DNA of 64,000 nt from CALBPI01 sp039027435 (GTDB lineage: Bacteria > Pseudomonadota > Gammaproteobacteria > Steroidobacterales > Woeseiaceae), in assembly GCA_039027435.1 (NCBI GenBank), contig JBCCKF010000003.1, positions 1 to 64,000 on the forward strand. The letters are read 5' to 3'. Made by a program: the position numbers and the translations under genes. The notes under the pieces are model-generated. The model did not search any database. It saw only the letters and a list, made by a program, of their open reading frames with translations, and was not told the DNA's origin. Below, piece after piece: positions 43,620-52,825 of the stretch; positions within the stretch are counted from its first letter, which is position 1; the number at the start of each line of letters is the position of its first letter.

Positions 43620-44174
43620 ATGACTCAATTCACGCTACATACGGAAGACACTGCCCCAGACGAGAGCAAACCACTGCTGGCTGCATCACAAAAAGCCTTT
43701 GGCATGATTCCCGGTCTGCACGCCGTCATGGCGGAAGCGCCTGGACTGCTAGCCGCTTATCAACAAGCGCATGCGCTGTTCGCGGCGTCCAGCTTTGATA
43801 AGGACGAGCTGACAGTGGTCTGGCAGTCCATCAACGTCGAGCATAACTGCCACTACTGCGTACCGGCACATACGGCCATCGCCAAGAGCATGGGCGTCAG
43901 TGATCAGATTTCGGATGCGCTGCGCAACGAGACACCGCTGCCGAATGCGCGGCTCGAAGCCCTGCGTACGTTCACACTCGCAATAGTGCGAGAGCGCGGC
44001 GCAGTGGACTCGTCGACCGTAGAGGCGTTTCTTGCCGCGGGCTTTAATCAGCGGCAGATTCTCGAGATCGTGCTCCAGATCGCACAAAAGGTGATGTCGA
44101 ACTACACCAACCATCTTGCCGAAACGCCGGTTGACGCGCCATTCACGGCTTTCGACTGGAAAAAGGCTAGCTGA
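43620..44174 (+). CDS. AhpD-like / carboxymuconolactone decarboxylase family protein
   Basis: The 184-residue protein starts at ATG 43620 with GGAG nine bases upstream. It has the CMD/AhpD fold with the redox motif EHNCHYCVPAH (CxxC plus His), preceded by AAYQQAHALFAASSFD and followed by LEALRTFTLAIVRERG. Members are peroxidase-cycle or decarboxylase-like proteins; the CxxC-His triad favours an alkylhydroperoxidase-type role. It lies alone, divergent from the iron operon and convergent with a small exported protein gene. Confidence 0.9.
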   Translation: MTQFTLHTEDTAPDESKPLLAASQKAFGMIPGLHAVMAEAPGLLAAYQQAHALFAASSFDKDELTVVWQSINVEHNCHYCVPAHTAIAKSMGVSDQISDALRNETPLPNARLEALRTFTLAIVRERGAVDSSTVEAFLAAGFNQRQILEIVLQIAQKVMSNYTNHLAETPVDAPFTAFDWKKAS

Positions 44175-44194
44175 TCCGTTTGTGACGCTATTGG

Positions 44195-44479
44195 TCAATT
44201 GGAGCCCGGCTCGCACAAGCGTCGCCGGGTTTCTCTTACTCCGTCGAGGATGCGGTCTCGTATCCCATCGTGCGCAGATCTTGACGACAGATCCCAGCCC
44301 ACCCGCGTGTAGTCGGTCGCGCGCATCCGATCGGCCAACTCTATGAATTCGTTCTCGTGACGCTCAAAGTGCCGGAGGGTTTGGTTCTTCTCTGAAGGCC
44401 AGCCCTCGGAGTATCCGGCCAAAGTGACCAGCGCAATGATTGACGCAGCCTTCTGGAAAGATCTTCGTGAGAATTGCAC
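44195..44479 (-). CDS. small hypothetical exported protein
   Basis: A GTG start at 44479 gives 94 residues. The N-terminus FSRRSFQKAASIIALVTLAGY looks like a signal peptide. The rest is a polar helical protein, LRHFERHENEFIELADRMRATDYTRVG, with an acidic/basic heptad feel. No named family is recognised. An open frame continues upstream to 44596, but that overlaps the next gene's start on the other strand. It converges with the AhpD-like gene. No strong ribosome site is seen. Confidence 0.5.
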   Translation of the reverse strand: MQFSRRSFQKAASIIALVTLAGYSEGWPSEKNQTLRHFERHENEFIELADRMRATDYTRVGWDLSSRSAHDGIRDRILDGVRETRRRLCEPGSN

Positions 44480-44548
44480 CGGAATCTCGCGTATGGCCGC
44501 CCAATAAACACAACGCCAAAGATTACCAATGACGAGTACAATTGGGAT

Positions 44549-45418
44549 ATGCAAAACGTGCTCGTTCTTGGCGGTAATGGCTTCATCGGTCGCCATGCCG
44601 TCATGGCACTAATGGCGCAGTCCAGCGTTACCGTCGGGACACGAAGCGCAAAGTCGCGCGAAGACGGTTTGACCGAAATCAGCGTGCGGCTAGAGAGTCT
44701 TCTGCAACCGGAGGACTGGCATGAAATTGTTGCACCGTTCGATTCGGTATTGAACTGCGTCGGAATCTTGCGCCAACGGGGTCGAGAAACCTACGACCGA
44801 ATTCATCACCTCGCACCTGCCGCTATTGCTGAGGCATGTCGATCAGCAAACAAGCGATTCATCCATGTTTCGGCACTTGCGCTCGAACACCCGCACCGCA
44901 GCCGCTTCCTCACCAGCAAATTGGCGGGAGAGAAAGCGATCGCATCTATCGGTGGCGATTGGGCGCTTGCCAGACCATCTCTGCTTGAAGGTAAAGGCGG
45001 CTTTGGTGCTGCATGGCTGCGCGGCGTTGCTCGACTACCGATATTTGCTGTGCCCGCTGACGCGCGAGGAAAAATTGCTGCCTGCCTGGCTACCGATGTT
45101 GGGGAAGCCTTGGCAAAGCTATGTACCGCCGATGATGTCAGTCTGAGATTCTCCAAATCGCGTGTATTTGAGCTCGGTGGAATCCAACACTACGGCTTCA
45201 AGGAATACATCCTGGGTCTTCGACAGAAACAACATCGAGGCGCTGCGCTGGCGATTCCCGTCCCTGGTTTATTGGCCCGTATCGGTGCTCACTTATGCGA
45301 CTTATTCCACTTCTCGCCATTCTCTTTCGGCCACTGGGAGCTCCTGCGCAAAGACAATGTGCCCACCGAAAATCGTCTGCCGGAACTACTTGGGCGCACC
45401 CCCGGCAACGTGATCTAA
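44549..45418 (+). CDS. NAD(P)-binding epimerase-like protein
   Basis: The 289-residue protein starts at ATG 44549. It opens with VLVLGGNGFIGRHAVMAL, the extended-SDR Rossmann motif, then LNCVGILRQRGRETYDRIHH and FIHVSALALEHPHRSRFLTSKLAGEKAI, where the usual YxxxK is replaced by SRFLTSK. It has the layout of complex-I-assembly/NDUFA9-like and related oxidoreductase-fold proteins. It converges with nth, sharing 4 nt at the ends. Confidence 0.82.
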   Translation: MQNVLVLGGNGFIGRHAVMALMAQSSVTVGTRSAKSREDGLTEISVRLESLLQPEDWHEIVAPFDSVLNCVGILRQRGRETYDRIHHLAPAAIAEACRSANKRFIHVSALALEHPHRSRFLTSKLAGEKAIASIGGDWALARPSLLEGKGGFGAAWLRGVARLPIFAVPADARGKIAACLATDVGEALAKLCTADDVSLRFSKSRVFELGGIQHYGFKEYILGLRQKQHRGAALAIPVPGLLARIGAHLCDLFHFSPFSFGHWELLRKDNVPTENRLPELLGRTPGNVI

Positions 45419-46098
45419 CCTTTCTTGCTGCGACTAGTTCGCAGACGCAGATTTTCTCTCGCTTCCTCTCGCATCCGCTTCTTCGTCGCGGCGAATGAAC
45501 AGATAGGGCAGGTTTCCAAGTCGTGGAACCGCGCCGGGCAATACTCGCGCCCGAAAAAAATGATCTGCAGGTGCAGCTTGTTCCAGAGATCACGATCGAA
45601 TAGCCGCTTTAGATCACGCTCTGTCTTGACGACATTCGAACCGTCCGACAATCCCCATCGCGCAGCTAAACGGTGAATATGTGTATCTACCGGGAACGCG
45701 GGCACACCGAAGGCCTGGGACATGACCACCGCCGCTGTCTTGTGACCGACCCCGGGTAGTGCCTCCAGACCTTCGAATGTCTTGGGCACCTTCCCTCCAT
45801 CGGCCACGAGCATTTGCGAGAGTTTCTTGATGTTCTTCGCCTTCTGCGGCGCCAACCCTAACTGCCGAATCAGTTTCAGAATCTCATCAGTCGGCACCTC
45901 GGCCATCGCGAACGGGTCCGGGCCTCGTGCAAACAAAGCCGGTGTCACTTCATTCACTTTCTTGTCGGTCGTCTGTGCTGATAGCAACACGGCGATGAGT
46001 AACGTAAAGGTGTCGGTATGGTCCAGCGGTACCGGAGTTTCCGGGTACAAGTCCTCGAGGATTTCAACAATTCGTTCTGCTTTCTCTGCGCGGCGCAT
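45415..46098 (-). CDS. nth: endonuclease III
   Basis: The protein has 227 residues from ATG 46098. A longer open frame upstream runs antisense through the sulfatase gene and is not real. It shows the helix-hairpin-helix LEALPGVGHKTAAVVM, the catalytic Lys in GHKTA, the Asp in FPVDTHIHRLAARWG, and the Cys cluster at the end (YCPARFHDLETCPIC) for a 4Fe-4S cluster. Endonuclease III removes oxidised pyrimidines and nicks the DNA. It is divergent from the sulfatase gene. Confidence 0.95.
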   Translation of the reverse strand: MRRAEKAERIVEILEDLYPETPVPLDHTDTFTLLIAVLLSAQTTDKKVNEVTPALFARGPDPFAMAEVPTDEILKLIRQLGLAPQKAKNIKKLSQMLVADGGKVPKTFEGLEALPGVGHKTAAVVMSQAFGVPAFPVDTHIHRLAARWGLSDGSNVVKTERDLKRLFDRDLWNKLHLQIIFFGREYCPARFHDLETCPICSFAATKKRMREEARENLRLRTSRSKKG

Positions 46099-46206
46099 GG
46101 CGCCAGATAATAACGGGTAATCAGCGTTTGCGAGGATTTTGTGGGCTTGCGCTAAGTGACCGTTGTAACTTAGCGTGTTTGATGTCAGCAACGCTGGGAG
46201 TAAAAG

Positions 46207-48459
46207 ATGCTGAGTCGTCGTCGTTTTCTGCGCCTGTCCACCGCATTGGGAGCGGTCAGCACAGTGCCTTTTGTTCCCCAGTCTGCTCTCGGTGCCAGCA
46301 CCGCACCGGTTGACCAATGGCAACCGCGCGCGCTGCAGCGTCGGCCGAATATCGTCATGGTGGTGCTCGACGATGTCGGTTTCGCCGATTTCTCGTGCTA
46401 CGGATCGGAAGGACTCACTCCAGGTATCGACAAGCTTGCTGCGAATGGGGTGCGATTCAACAACTTCCATGTCACCGCACTGTGCGCGCCGACGCGCGCC
46501 TGCCTGCTGACCGGTCGAAACGCACATGCCGTCGGCGTGGGGAACATCGCGGAGTGGGGGCGCCCCAACCATCCGGGATATCGGGGTTGGATTCGCGAGG
46601 ACGCTGCGACGCTCGCAGAGATGCTGCGCGAGGAAGACTACGCCACCTTCGCACTCGGCAAGTGGCATCTCTCGATGATCGAAGACCAAAACGCGTCCGG
46701 ACCGTTTGAACACTGGCCAATTGGTCGCGGTTTCGATCATTGGTTCGGGTGTCACGGCAATGCGATCGATCACTTCCACCCGGAACTGTTTGAGAACACC
46801 ACACAGGTAAATCCAGACAAAGCGAACGGCTTCCACCTCTCCGAGGCTTTGGTGGATCGCGCGGGTGACTATATTCATGACCATCTCGCGGCCGCTCCGG
46901 ACAGACCGTTTTTCACCTATCTGGCATTCGGTGCGTGCCACTTCCCGTTCCACCCGCCAGCGGAGGCGATGGCGGCACACCGCGGTCGGTACGACGAAGG
47001 CTGGGATGTCCTTCGAGCGCAGCGATTCCAGCACCAGCAGGAACTCGGGATCATCCCTGACGGAACGCAGCTGTCTCCCCGGGGCCCGACGGTGACGCCG
47101 TGGAACGACGTCGATGAGAAAACCCGCGCAGTTGGGGCGACGATGCAAGAAGCCTATGCAGGATTCTTGAGTCACACCGACGCGCAGGTGGAACGCCTTG
47201 TGGAAATGCTCCGGGGTGCCGACGTCCTCGACAATACGATTTTCGTAGTGATGTCCGATAACGGCGCGGCAGCCGGCGGCGCGCCACAGCATGGCATGTT
47301 TGACGTACGACGCGTGTCGTATCAAGAGCCCGAGTCGATTGACTGGATGTACGAGCATAGAGAGTTGATCGGTACCGAGGATTCTCAGTGCATGTATGGA
47401 CCCGGTTGGGCGCAGGCTGGCAATGCTCCTTTGAAGTGGTTTAAGGCAGACACCTACGGTGGTGGGACACGCTCGCCGCTCGTGATGCACTGGCCTGACG
47501 GCAAGATTGGTGATGGCGGTATTCGACCGCAGTATTGCCACGCCATCGACGTTGTGCCGACGATTCTCGAAATGATCAACGCAAAAGCGCCGGATGTCGT
47601 GGATGGCATTGAACAAATGCCAATTCAGGGCACGAGTTTTGCGTATGCGCTCGATCATGCCGATGCCGAAGATCAAAAGCCGGTTCAGTACTACGAAACC
47701 GCTGGCGATAGAGCGATCTGGTCAGACGGCTGGAAAGCCGTGGTGCGGCATCACGGCGGTGGGAATTTTGAGGACGATGTTTGGGAGCTTTATCACACCG
47801 ACGTTGATTTTTCGGAAACCAGGAATCTCGCGGAGCAGCACACCGAACGACTGATGATGCTGGTTGCAATGTGGGATCGCGAGGCCGAGCGCCACAACAT
47901 TCTGCCGATGGCGAATAATCTTCTGGAGCTCTACCAACAGTGTGTACCGGAGCCACGAGCGACGCACCGCTTCCGGCCTGGCATGACGCGTATCGATCGT
48001 TTGAGCGCACCAGACATTTTCAACTTCGATGCACACTTTGAGGCTGAGGTTTCGATTGATGATGAAGCAAACGGGGTACTGATTGCCTCCGGCGATGGTG
48101 GCGCCGGCTATGAGTGGTTCATAAAGGACGGGGTAGTTCACTTCCACTATGCGTACACCCGCGAACAGCGCTACGAAGTTACCTCGGCAGCGCCGATTCC
48201 GCGCGGCACGAAATCGCTTGGATTACGCATCAATCACGATCATCCGCAAGGTCATCATGCTGAGCTGTTTGCCGACAGTGAATCCATAGGGAAGGGTGAG
48301 CTTCCAAAGATGTGGCCGATTTATGCGCCCAATGCGGGACTACGCTGCGGTGCGAATGACGGCGCCCCCATCAGTCACGCGTATGCCGGTGCATTTACCT
48401 TTGACCAGCCGCTGCAGGAGATCCTTGTGGAGGTTGCAACAAGAACCGGGGCAGATTAA
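46207..48459 (+). CDS. Tat-exported arylsulfatase (type I, formylglycine)
   Basis: The 750-residue protein starts at ATG 46207, with GGGAG six bases upstream. The N-terminus SRRRFLRLS is a Tat signal, followed by a hydrophobic stretch and ALGAS. The sulfatase core has VVLDDVGFADFSCYG (metal Asp pair), ALCAPTRACLLTGR with Cys93 as the residue made into formylglycine, ALGKWHLS (Lys/His) and MSDNGAAAGG. It resembles the arylsulfatase A type (AtsA). The long C-terminal part (from about 600) forms a beta-rich domain. Sulfatases of this size act on sulfated carbohydrate or steroid esters; the substrate is not known. It is followed by a bidirectional hairpin. Confidence 0.95.
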   Translation: MLSRRRFLRLSTALGAVSTVPFVPQSALGASTAPVDQWQPRALQRRPNIVMVVLDDVGFADFSCYGSEGLTPGIDKLAANGVRFNNFHVTALCAPTRACLLTGRNAHAVGVGNIAEWGRPNHPGYRGWIREDAATLAEMLREEDYATFALGKWHLSMIEDQNASGPFEHWPIGRGFDHWFGCHGNAIDHFHPELFENTTQVNPDKANGFHLSEALVDRAGDYIHDHLAAAPDRPFFTYLAFGACHFPFHPPAEAMAAHRGRYDEGWDVLRAQRFQHQQELGIIPDGTQLSPRGPTVTPWNDVDEKTRAVGATMQEAYAGFLSHTDAQVERLVEMLRGADVLDNTIFVVMSDNGAAAGGAPQHGMFDVRRVSYQEPESIDWMYEHRELIGTEDSQCMYGPGWAQAGNAPLKWFKADTYGGGTRSPLVMHWPDGKIGDGGIRPQYCHAIDVVPTILEMINAKAPDVVDGIEQMPIQGTSFAYALDHADAEDQKPVQYYETAGDRAIWSDGWKAVVRHHGGGNFEDDVWELYHTDVDFSETRNLAEQHTERLMMLVAMWDREAERHNILPMANNLLELYQQCVPEPRATHRFRPGMTRIDRLSAPDIFNFDAHFEAEVSIDDEANGVLIASGDGGAGYEWFIKDGVVHFHYAYTREQRYEVTSAAPIPRGTKSLGLRINHDHPQGHHAELFADSESIGKGELPKMWPIYAPNAGLRCGANDGAPISHAYAGAFTFDQPLQEILVEVATRTGAD

Positions 48460-48469
48460 CTGCCCCGGT
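48445..48469. terminator. hairpin between convergent sulfatase and repeat lipoprotein genes
   Basis: ACCGGGGCAG, loop ATTAA and CTGCCCCGGT form a perfect 10-bp stem. It overlaps the sulfatase stop codon and lies just past the end of the minus-strand lipoprotein gene. There is no clean T-run on the plus side; the minus side continues TTCTTGTT. It may act in both directions. Confidence 0.6.
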
Positions 48470-48482
48470 CAGTTAGACGAAT

Positions 48483-50210
48483 CTAATACCACTCAGTTGC
48501 ATGAACATCGGTGAGTTCGAGGAATTGATTGACTGCCTCGAGTGTGCCGTCTGCACCAACATCTCTACGCTCTTCGGTTAGTACTCCAGCAGCATTGACG
48601 GTGTACGCCACCCGGAAGTCGACTACGCCATCACCTTCGTTGTCACGACTTTCTTCCGCTAGGAATCCGTTTGCGTCATAGCCGAACATCGTAACGCTGT
48701 TGACTTGTCCATCGCCGGTTGAGTCGGTTTCGACGCGAACACGGTTTCCGTTATTGTCGTACGTGGTATTCGTCGTAATGATGCTCCGATTCTGCCCTGT
48801 TCGGTCGGTAACACGCTGAATTTCGAACCCATCCGAGTTGTAACGGAATTCGACCGTAAACTCGATTTCGGGATCATCGTCTGTATCGTAAATCGCTCGC
48901 GCCAATCGATTATCAGAGCCAATGACGAACTCTGTCCGCCTATCGACCACCCCATCAGCATCGCTATCGGTGGTCGCGAGTGTTTGGATGCCCAGACTGT
49001 TGAACGAGCGCTCCAGTACCAAATCTACAATGCCATCATTGTTGTCATCAATTTCACGCCGAACCCAGTCACGGAACTCGTTGTAGACGAACGTGTCGCG
49101 ACGTTCGAATAGACCGTCTCCTTCATTGTCGATCAGATATTCGGTCCGATTGCCGGCACTATCCGTATTGAATTGCTGGATTAGCGAGGTTCCAGTCGCA
49201 ATGCTTTGGCGTTCGCGTCGAATCAAGACGCCGTTTGCGTTGTATTGAATAGTCACTATTTCGTCTACGCCCGGACGACCATCGAAGTCGCTTTCCTCTC
49301 GGGTTAGTTCACCGAACTCATCATAGGTGTAAAGCGTTGAGCGATCGATCACGCCATCGTTGTTCGCGTCTCGTTGAAAGGATGATGCTCTTGCGGGCGA
49401 AAAATACTGCCTCGTCTCTACGAACTCTGGCATTCCATCGGCATCACTGTCACTTGAGAATTCGATATTCACGCCAAGAGAGTCGAAGCGAGCCAAATCG
49501 ATATCGTCTGCGACGCCGTCTGCATTCTCGTCATACAAAACGCGCGCTGGAAGTTGTACCCCAGTGCTAACGCCAAGCGTGTCGTAAGCGACTTGTATTG
49601 CTTCTGCTTGTGTGGGAATAACTCTAGCGGCGAACTCACCGGCACCCACGCTGATCCGAACCGTGCGTTTGAGATCTTCGAATAAGTACTCAGCATTCAC
49701 CCCCAGCACACGAAAATCGATTGGGTCTAAACGTGTCGCTGTCTGCGCAAGAATCTGTACACCATTGTTGGAGTCTGCATCGGCATCAAATGACAAAAGC
49801 ACTTGCACGATGCGCGCCGCGGCATTGAAGCCACCTGTATTATCCGCCGTCACCGATGCTCGATTGATCGCTGCCTCGCCAGTAGGAATATCCGGCAGAC
49901 CAACCAAATCAAAGACGTTGACCTCGGGTGCGGCCACGGTTGAACCGAGCGGTGTCCCACCCAGAGCGAAAGTGACGGTCTCGCCACTCTCGTACTGAAA
50001 GCTGCCACTTGGACCCGTCGTTCCTTGCTGTGTAGCGGTAGAGTAGGTAAGACCTTCCGGGCTTAGTCCTACAAAGTTTCCCGTCAACACCTGCGGTGTA
50101 GAAACCAGGGGTGTGACCACTGGTGAAGAGTCACTGCAACCCGCAAGACTGAAGGCCAGAGCCAAACCAGCAGCCAAGGGGCTGCGACGAAGAATACGTT
50201 TGTTGTGCAC
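48483..50210 (-). CDS. calcium-loop repeat lipoprotein (YD/EF-hand-like repeats)
   Basis: The protein has 575 residues from GTG 50210, with AGGAG seven bases upstream; the frame to TTG 50237 is less likely. The lipoprotein signal ends LAGC (then SDSS). After a beta-rich first half come about nine repeats of roughly 35-40 residues, each with an aspartate loop (DSDADGMPE, DANNDGVID, DDNNDGIVD, DNEGDGVVD) and an aromatic strand such as YDANGFL. Such loops bind calcium in EF-hand and thrombospondin-3-type repeats, so an extracellular, calcium-stabilised rod is likely. It lies downstream of a kinase/regulator pair and has one copy of the CCCC-N7-GGGG motif 71-85 nt upstream. Confidence 0.8.
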   Translation of the reverse strand: MHNKRILRRSPLAAGLALAFSLAGCSDSSPVVTPLVSTPQVLTGNFVGLSPEGLTYSTATQQGTTGPSGSFQYESGETVTFALGGTPLGSTVAAPEVNVFDLVGLPDIPTGEAAINRASVTADNTGGFNAAARIVQVLLSFDADADSNNGVQILAQTATRLDPIDFRVLGVNAEYLFEDLKRTVRISVGAGEFAARVIPTQAEAIQVAYDTLGVSTGVQLPARVLYDENADGVADDIDLARFDSLGVNIEFSSDSDADGMPEFVETRQYFSPARASSFQRDANNDGVIDRSTLYTYDEFGELTREESDFDGRPGVDEIVTIQYNANGVLIRRERQSIATGTSLIQQFNTDSAGNRTEYLIDNEGDGLFERRDTFVYNEFRDWVRREIDDNNDGIVDLVLERSFNSLGIQTLATTDSDADGVVDRRTEFVIGSDNRLARAIYDTDDDPEIEFTVEFRYNSDGFEIQRVTDRTGQNRSIITTNTTYDNNGNRVRVETDSTGDGQVNSVTMFGYDANGFLAEESRDNEGDGVVDFRVAYTVNAAGVLTEERRDVGADGTLEAVNQFLELTDVHATEWY

Positions 50211-50280
50211 GTTCGCGCTCCTAATCGATGAATTCAATAGACAGGAACGCAGTAGATGAAGCGGGGCGGCTTGGTCCTAT

Positions 50281-50295
50281 CCCCTGTTTTTGGGG
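50281..50295. promoter_or_regulatory. CCCC-N7-GGGG motif before the repeat lipoprotein
   Basis: CCCC TGTTTTT GGGG (15 bp) lies 71-85 nt upstream of the lipoprotein start, in a 141-nt gene-free spacer. The same 4-7-4 geometry with an A/T-rich spacer occurs before the response regulator and the kinase. It is a candidate binding site for the response regulator, or an RNA hairpin. Confidence 0.5.
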
Positions 50296-50351
50296 TCTCT
50301 AAGGAAGTGTGAAATGACTCTCAACGAAGTTGCGGGAAAACGCGAGGAGCG

Positions 50352-50993
50352 TCACGATAGTGAGCGGTCGGGCGCTACGATGTAACCTAATCGAAGTGCT
50401 TCGTGCACCGCCTCTGCGCGCGAGTGAACCGTGAGTTTTCGGTAGATACGCTTTACATGATCACTCACGGTGTGAGTTGAAATCGTCATTTTTTGTGCGA
50501 CATCCTGATAGCTGTAGCCGCGCGCTAGCCACTCCAATGTTTCGGTTTCGCGAACGGATAGCGGCGAATCGTTGGAGGTCGAAGGGAGACCATCGCGCCA
50601 GTCATCTAGAAGATACCGCGCGACTGTCGGGTTCATCGAGACCGAACCATTTGCCACGGCATACATGGCATTCGGAATATCAACGTCGTCTTTCAGCAAA
50701 TATCCGCTGGCACCTTCCGCAAGGGCTGAAAGTACGTTCGCCTCGTCGCCAAAGATGGTGAGCACCAATGTCCGAGTGCCTGAATTCAATTCCCGAAGCA
50801 GATCAACACCAGAACCGTCGGGCAATTCCAGATCAAGAACGATCAGGTCCGCCTGGAATGCCTCAAGGGTTTGGCGAGCCTCAGAAAGACACGTCGCCGT
50901 TACGATTCGGCCGAATCGATCATCATTCATCAGCTGATGCTGAAGCGCCTGAGCATAGACTTGATCGTCTTCGACGATAAGTACCTTCACCAT
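50352..50993 (-). CDS. LuxR/NarL-type response regulator
   Basis: The 213-residue protein has a receiver domain with the acidic pair in IVEDDQ, phosphoacceptor Asp in LIVLDLELPDG, and Lys in YLLKDD. A LuxR helix-turn-helix follows near 145-205 (LSVRETETLEWLARGYSYQDVAQKMTISTHTVSDHVKRIYRKL). It begins 10 nt after the kinase stop, so it is the kinase's partner. It probably regulates the downstream repeat lipoprotein and its own operon, as the shared motif suggests. Confidence 0.95.
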   Translation of the reverse strand: MVKVLIVEDDQVYAQALQHQLMNDDRFGRIVTATCLSEARQTLEAFQADLIVLDLELPDGSGVDLLRELNSGTRTLVLTIFGDEANVLSALAEGASGYLLKDDVDIPNAMYAVANGSVSMNPTVARYLLDDWRDGLPSTSNDSPLSVRETETLEWLARGYSYQDVAQKMTISTHTVSDHVKRIYRKLTVHSRAEAVHEALRLGYIVAPDRSLS

Positions 50994-51002
50994 AATTGAA
51001 GA

Positions 51003-52784
51003 CTATGCATGAAGCGGGGCCAGCGAATCCCCCAATTCTTGGGGTTGTACCAGCAACAACCGGACCCTCGTCCCATAGTTTGGCGTCGACTCAAGTTCGA
51101 ATTGAATACCCGCATCGCGAGCTCGCCGACGCTGTATACCCAAACCACGACCCTCGATCTCCGTTGACGCAAAACCCTTCCCATCGTCGGACACGCAAAT
51201 CGTCAAGCCGGTGCTATCGTACGATACGACGACTTCGACTTGTGAAGCCTCGGCATGCCGGAGCGCATTGGTAAGCGCCTCCTGAACAATACGGACGATA
51301 TGCAGCACTTGTTCCGCCTGAACATCGGGAAGTTCGGTCAACACAGACCAATTCAAATCAACACTCGCACCGGCAAACAGTGGTCGATTTACCGCTTCAA
51401 GTTGTTTCAGCGCACGAGCAACATCCGTGTTGAGTTCCGGATCAAGAGAATCCATAGCAGCGCGCAGATCGCGTAGTGTACTGCGCAGGCTTTCTGTCAT
51501 ACCCGAGTCCGGTTCTGATGCCACCTTGGATTGCTGGACCAGAACTGCAAGCCGTCCGGCTACGGTATCGTGCATATCTGCCAGAAGTCGTCTGCGCTCG
51601 TCGTTGAGGCGATGACGCGCCCGCTGCTCAGATTGTCGAAGACTGATGAACCTACCGACAAGTAGCAGAAGGAAGGCCATGACGAAGGACAAGCCAGCGA
51701 GATTAGAGAGCTGAAATACGAGCGTCTCGCCATACCGGATGAAGTAGATATCGTGCAACACAAATACGGCGGTGACACCCAACCAACCGAAGACGCCTCC
51801 AACAATCCACGAGGGAGCCCCGCGTATGACGCGGTTCATCCGCCACAACACATACGGGATCGTAATGATGCCGAGAACTTGTACGAACACATTGAAGGTA
51901 AACCAATAGAAATAGAAATCTCGCTGCATCAAGAGGAAGCTAGCGAACGGCACAGCAATCATGATCGCAGCAAGGACGGTTTCAATGCGATGCCGCTCTT
52001 GCCTGCGGAGCGAAATAACGAACCCGACAGAGGACATCAACACAGCGCAGGTTGCACCCAGATAAATCACGTGTCTCACGAGGGCATCGGCTGGCCAGTC
52101 CGGGGTAATGACACCGAGTGTTCGGGCGATCGCGGCAAGGCACAGCATCGCAAACCAAACAAAGACTCGATCCCGCGTACCGCCGAGATACAAGGACAAA
52201 CTCAACAGCACCGATAAAGCGAGCACGAACGAAACATAAGAAGTCAATTCAACGCTCAGAATGCGTGCGAGCTGATAGGCCGGCTCGAGGTGATCCAGCT
52301 TACCTAGGTAGAACGCCGCAAGCCTGCCTCCCTCTTTGGTGATACTGCTAACGGTCACCTCAACGACCGCATTTCGTATCGGCGTATCGGGCAAGTCCAC
52401 TAGTGTAGGTCGGTACGCAAGCTCCGACACCGGTGGTTCAACTCGGCCCAGCTCTGCGATCAGCTTGCCGTTCACGTGTACCAATGCAGCACTATCGAAC
52501 AGCGGCAAATACAGCGATCCATCCGACGGTACGTCCACAACCACCCGGTATCGTTTGAAGCTGCTGGTACATTCGTAGCGACACAACTTTTCGGGCAATC
52601 GCACAGACTCCCACTGCGTACTCGGAGGAGAGGGATTTGTCGGCGAATCGAGCTCGACTGCCTGGACGTTGCGCACGGCATCGAGTTCGCCATGGAGCAT
52701 ATACAAGGCAGCCACGGGCAGTGCCGAGAAAAGCAAAATCAGTGCGAGTGCGAAACCAGCTTTCTGCATCATTGAGCGAATCAT
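51003..52784 (-). CDS. sensor histidine kinase (7TMR-DISM type)
   Basis: The protein has 593 residues from ATG 52784; TTG 52799 and later ATGs are alternatives. A signal-like first helix is followed by an extracellular beta domain (about 40-180, LPEKLCRYECTSSFKRYR with a Cys pair), then seven membrane helices (about 185-390). HisKA_3 reads LLADMHDTVAGRLAVLVQQ with phospho-His in DMHD. The HATPase domain reads EALTNALRHAEASQVEV, CVSDDGKGF and GLGIQRRRARDAG. This is the 7TMR-DISM layout with a LuxR partner. The ligand is unknown. Confidence 0.93.
   Translation of the reverse strand: MIRSMMQKAGFALALILLFSALPVAALYMLHGELDAVRNVQAVELDSPTNPSPPSTQWESVRLPEKLCRYECTSSFKRYRVVVDVPSDGSLYLPLFDSAALVHVNGKLIAELGRVEPPVSELAYRPTLVDLPDTPIRNAVVEVTVSSITKEGGRLAAFYLGKLDHLEPAYQLARILSVELTSYVSFVLALSVLLSLSLYLGGTRDRVFVWFAMLCLAAIARTLGVITPDWPADALVRHVIYLGATCAVLMSSVGFVISLRRQERHRIETVLAAIMIAVPFASFLLMQRDFYFYWFTFNVFVQVLGIITIPYVLWRMNRVIRGAPSWIVGGVFGWLGVTAVFVLHDIYFIRYGETLVFQLSNLAGLSFVMAFLLLLVGRFISLRQSEQRARHRLNDERRRLLADMHDTVAGRLAVLVQQSKVASEPDSGMTESLRSTLRDLRAAMDSLDPELNTDVARALKQLEAVNRPLFAGASVDLNWSVLTELPDVQAEQVLHIVRIVQEALTNALRHAEASQVEVVVSYDSTGLTICVSDDGKGFASTEIEGRGLGIQRRRARDAGIQFELESTPNYGTRVRLLLVQPQELGDSLAPLHA
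51030..51044. promoter_or_regulatory. CCCC-N7-GGGG motif before the response regulator
   Basis: CCCC AATTCTT GGGG lies 37-51 nt before the regulator start, inside the 3' end of the kinase gene. Compare 52811-52825 and 50281-50295. Confidence 0.5.
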
Positions 52785-52810
52785 AAGACCCAGCGCCAAT
52801 CTCCGCTGCC

Positions 52811-52825
52811 CCCCAATTTATGGGG
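52811..52825. promoter_or_regulatory. CCCC-N7-GGGG motif before the kinase
   Basis: CCCC AATTTAT GGGG lies 27-41 nt before the kinase ATG and overlaps the stop codon of the HD gene. Its spacer differs at one base from the copy at 51030-51044. Confidence 0.5.

Noticed and set aside
45415..47676. A 753-codon open frame on the minus strand covering nth.
   Set aside because: Only the last 227 residues are endonuclease III. The first two thirds lie exactly opposite the intact sulfatase gene and have the composition of an antisense frame.
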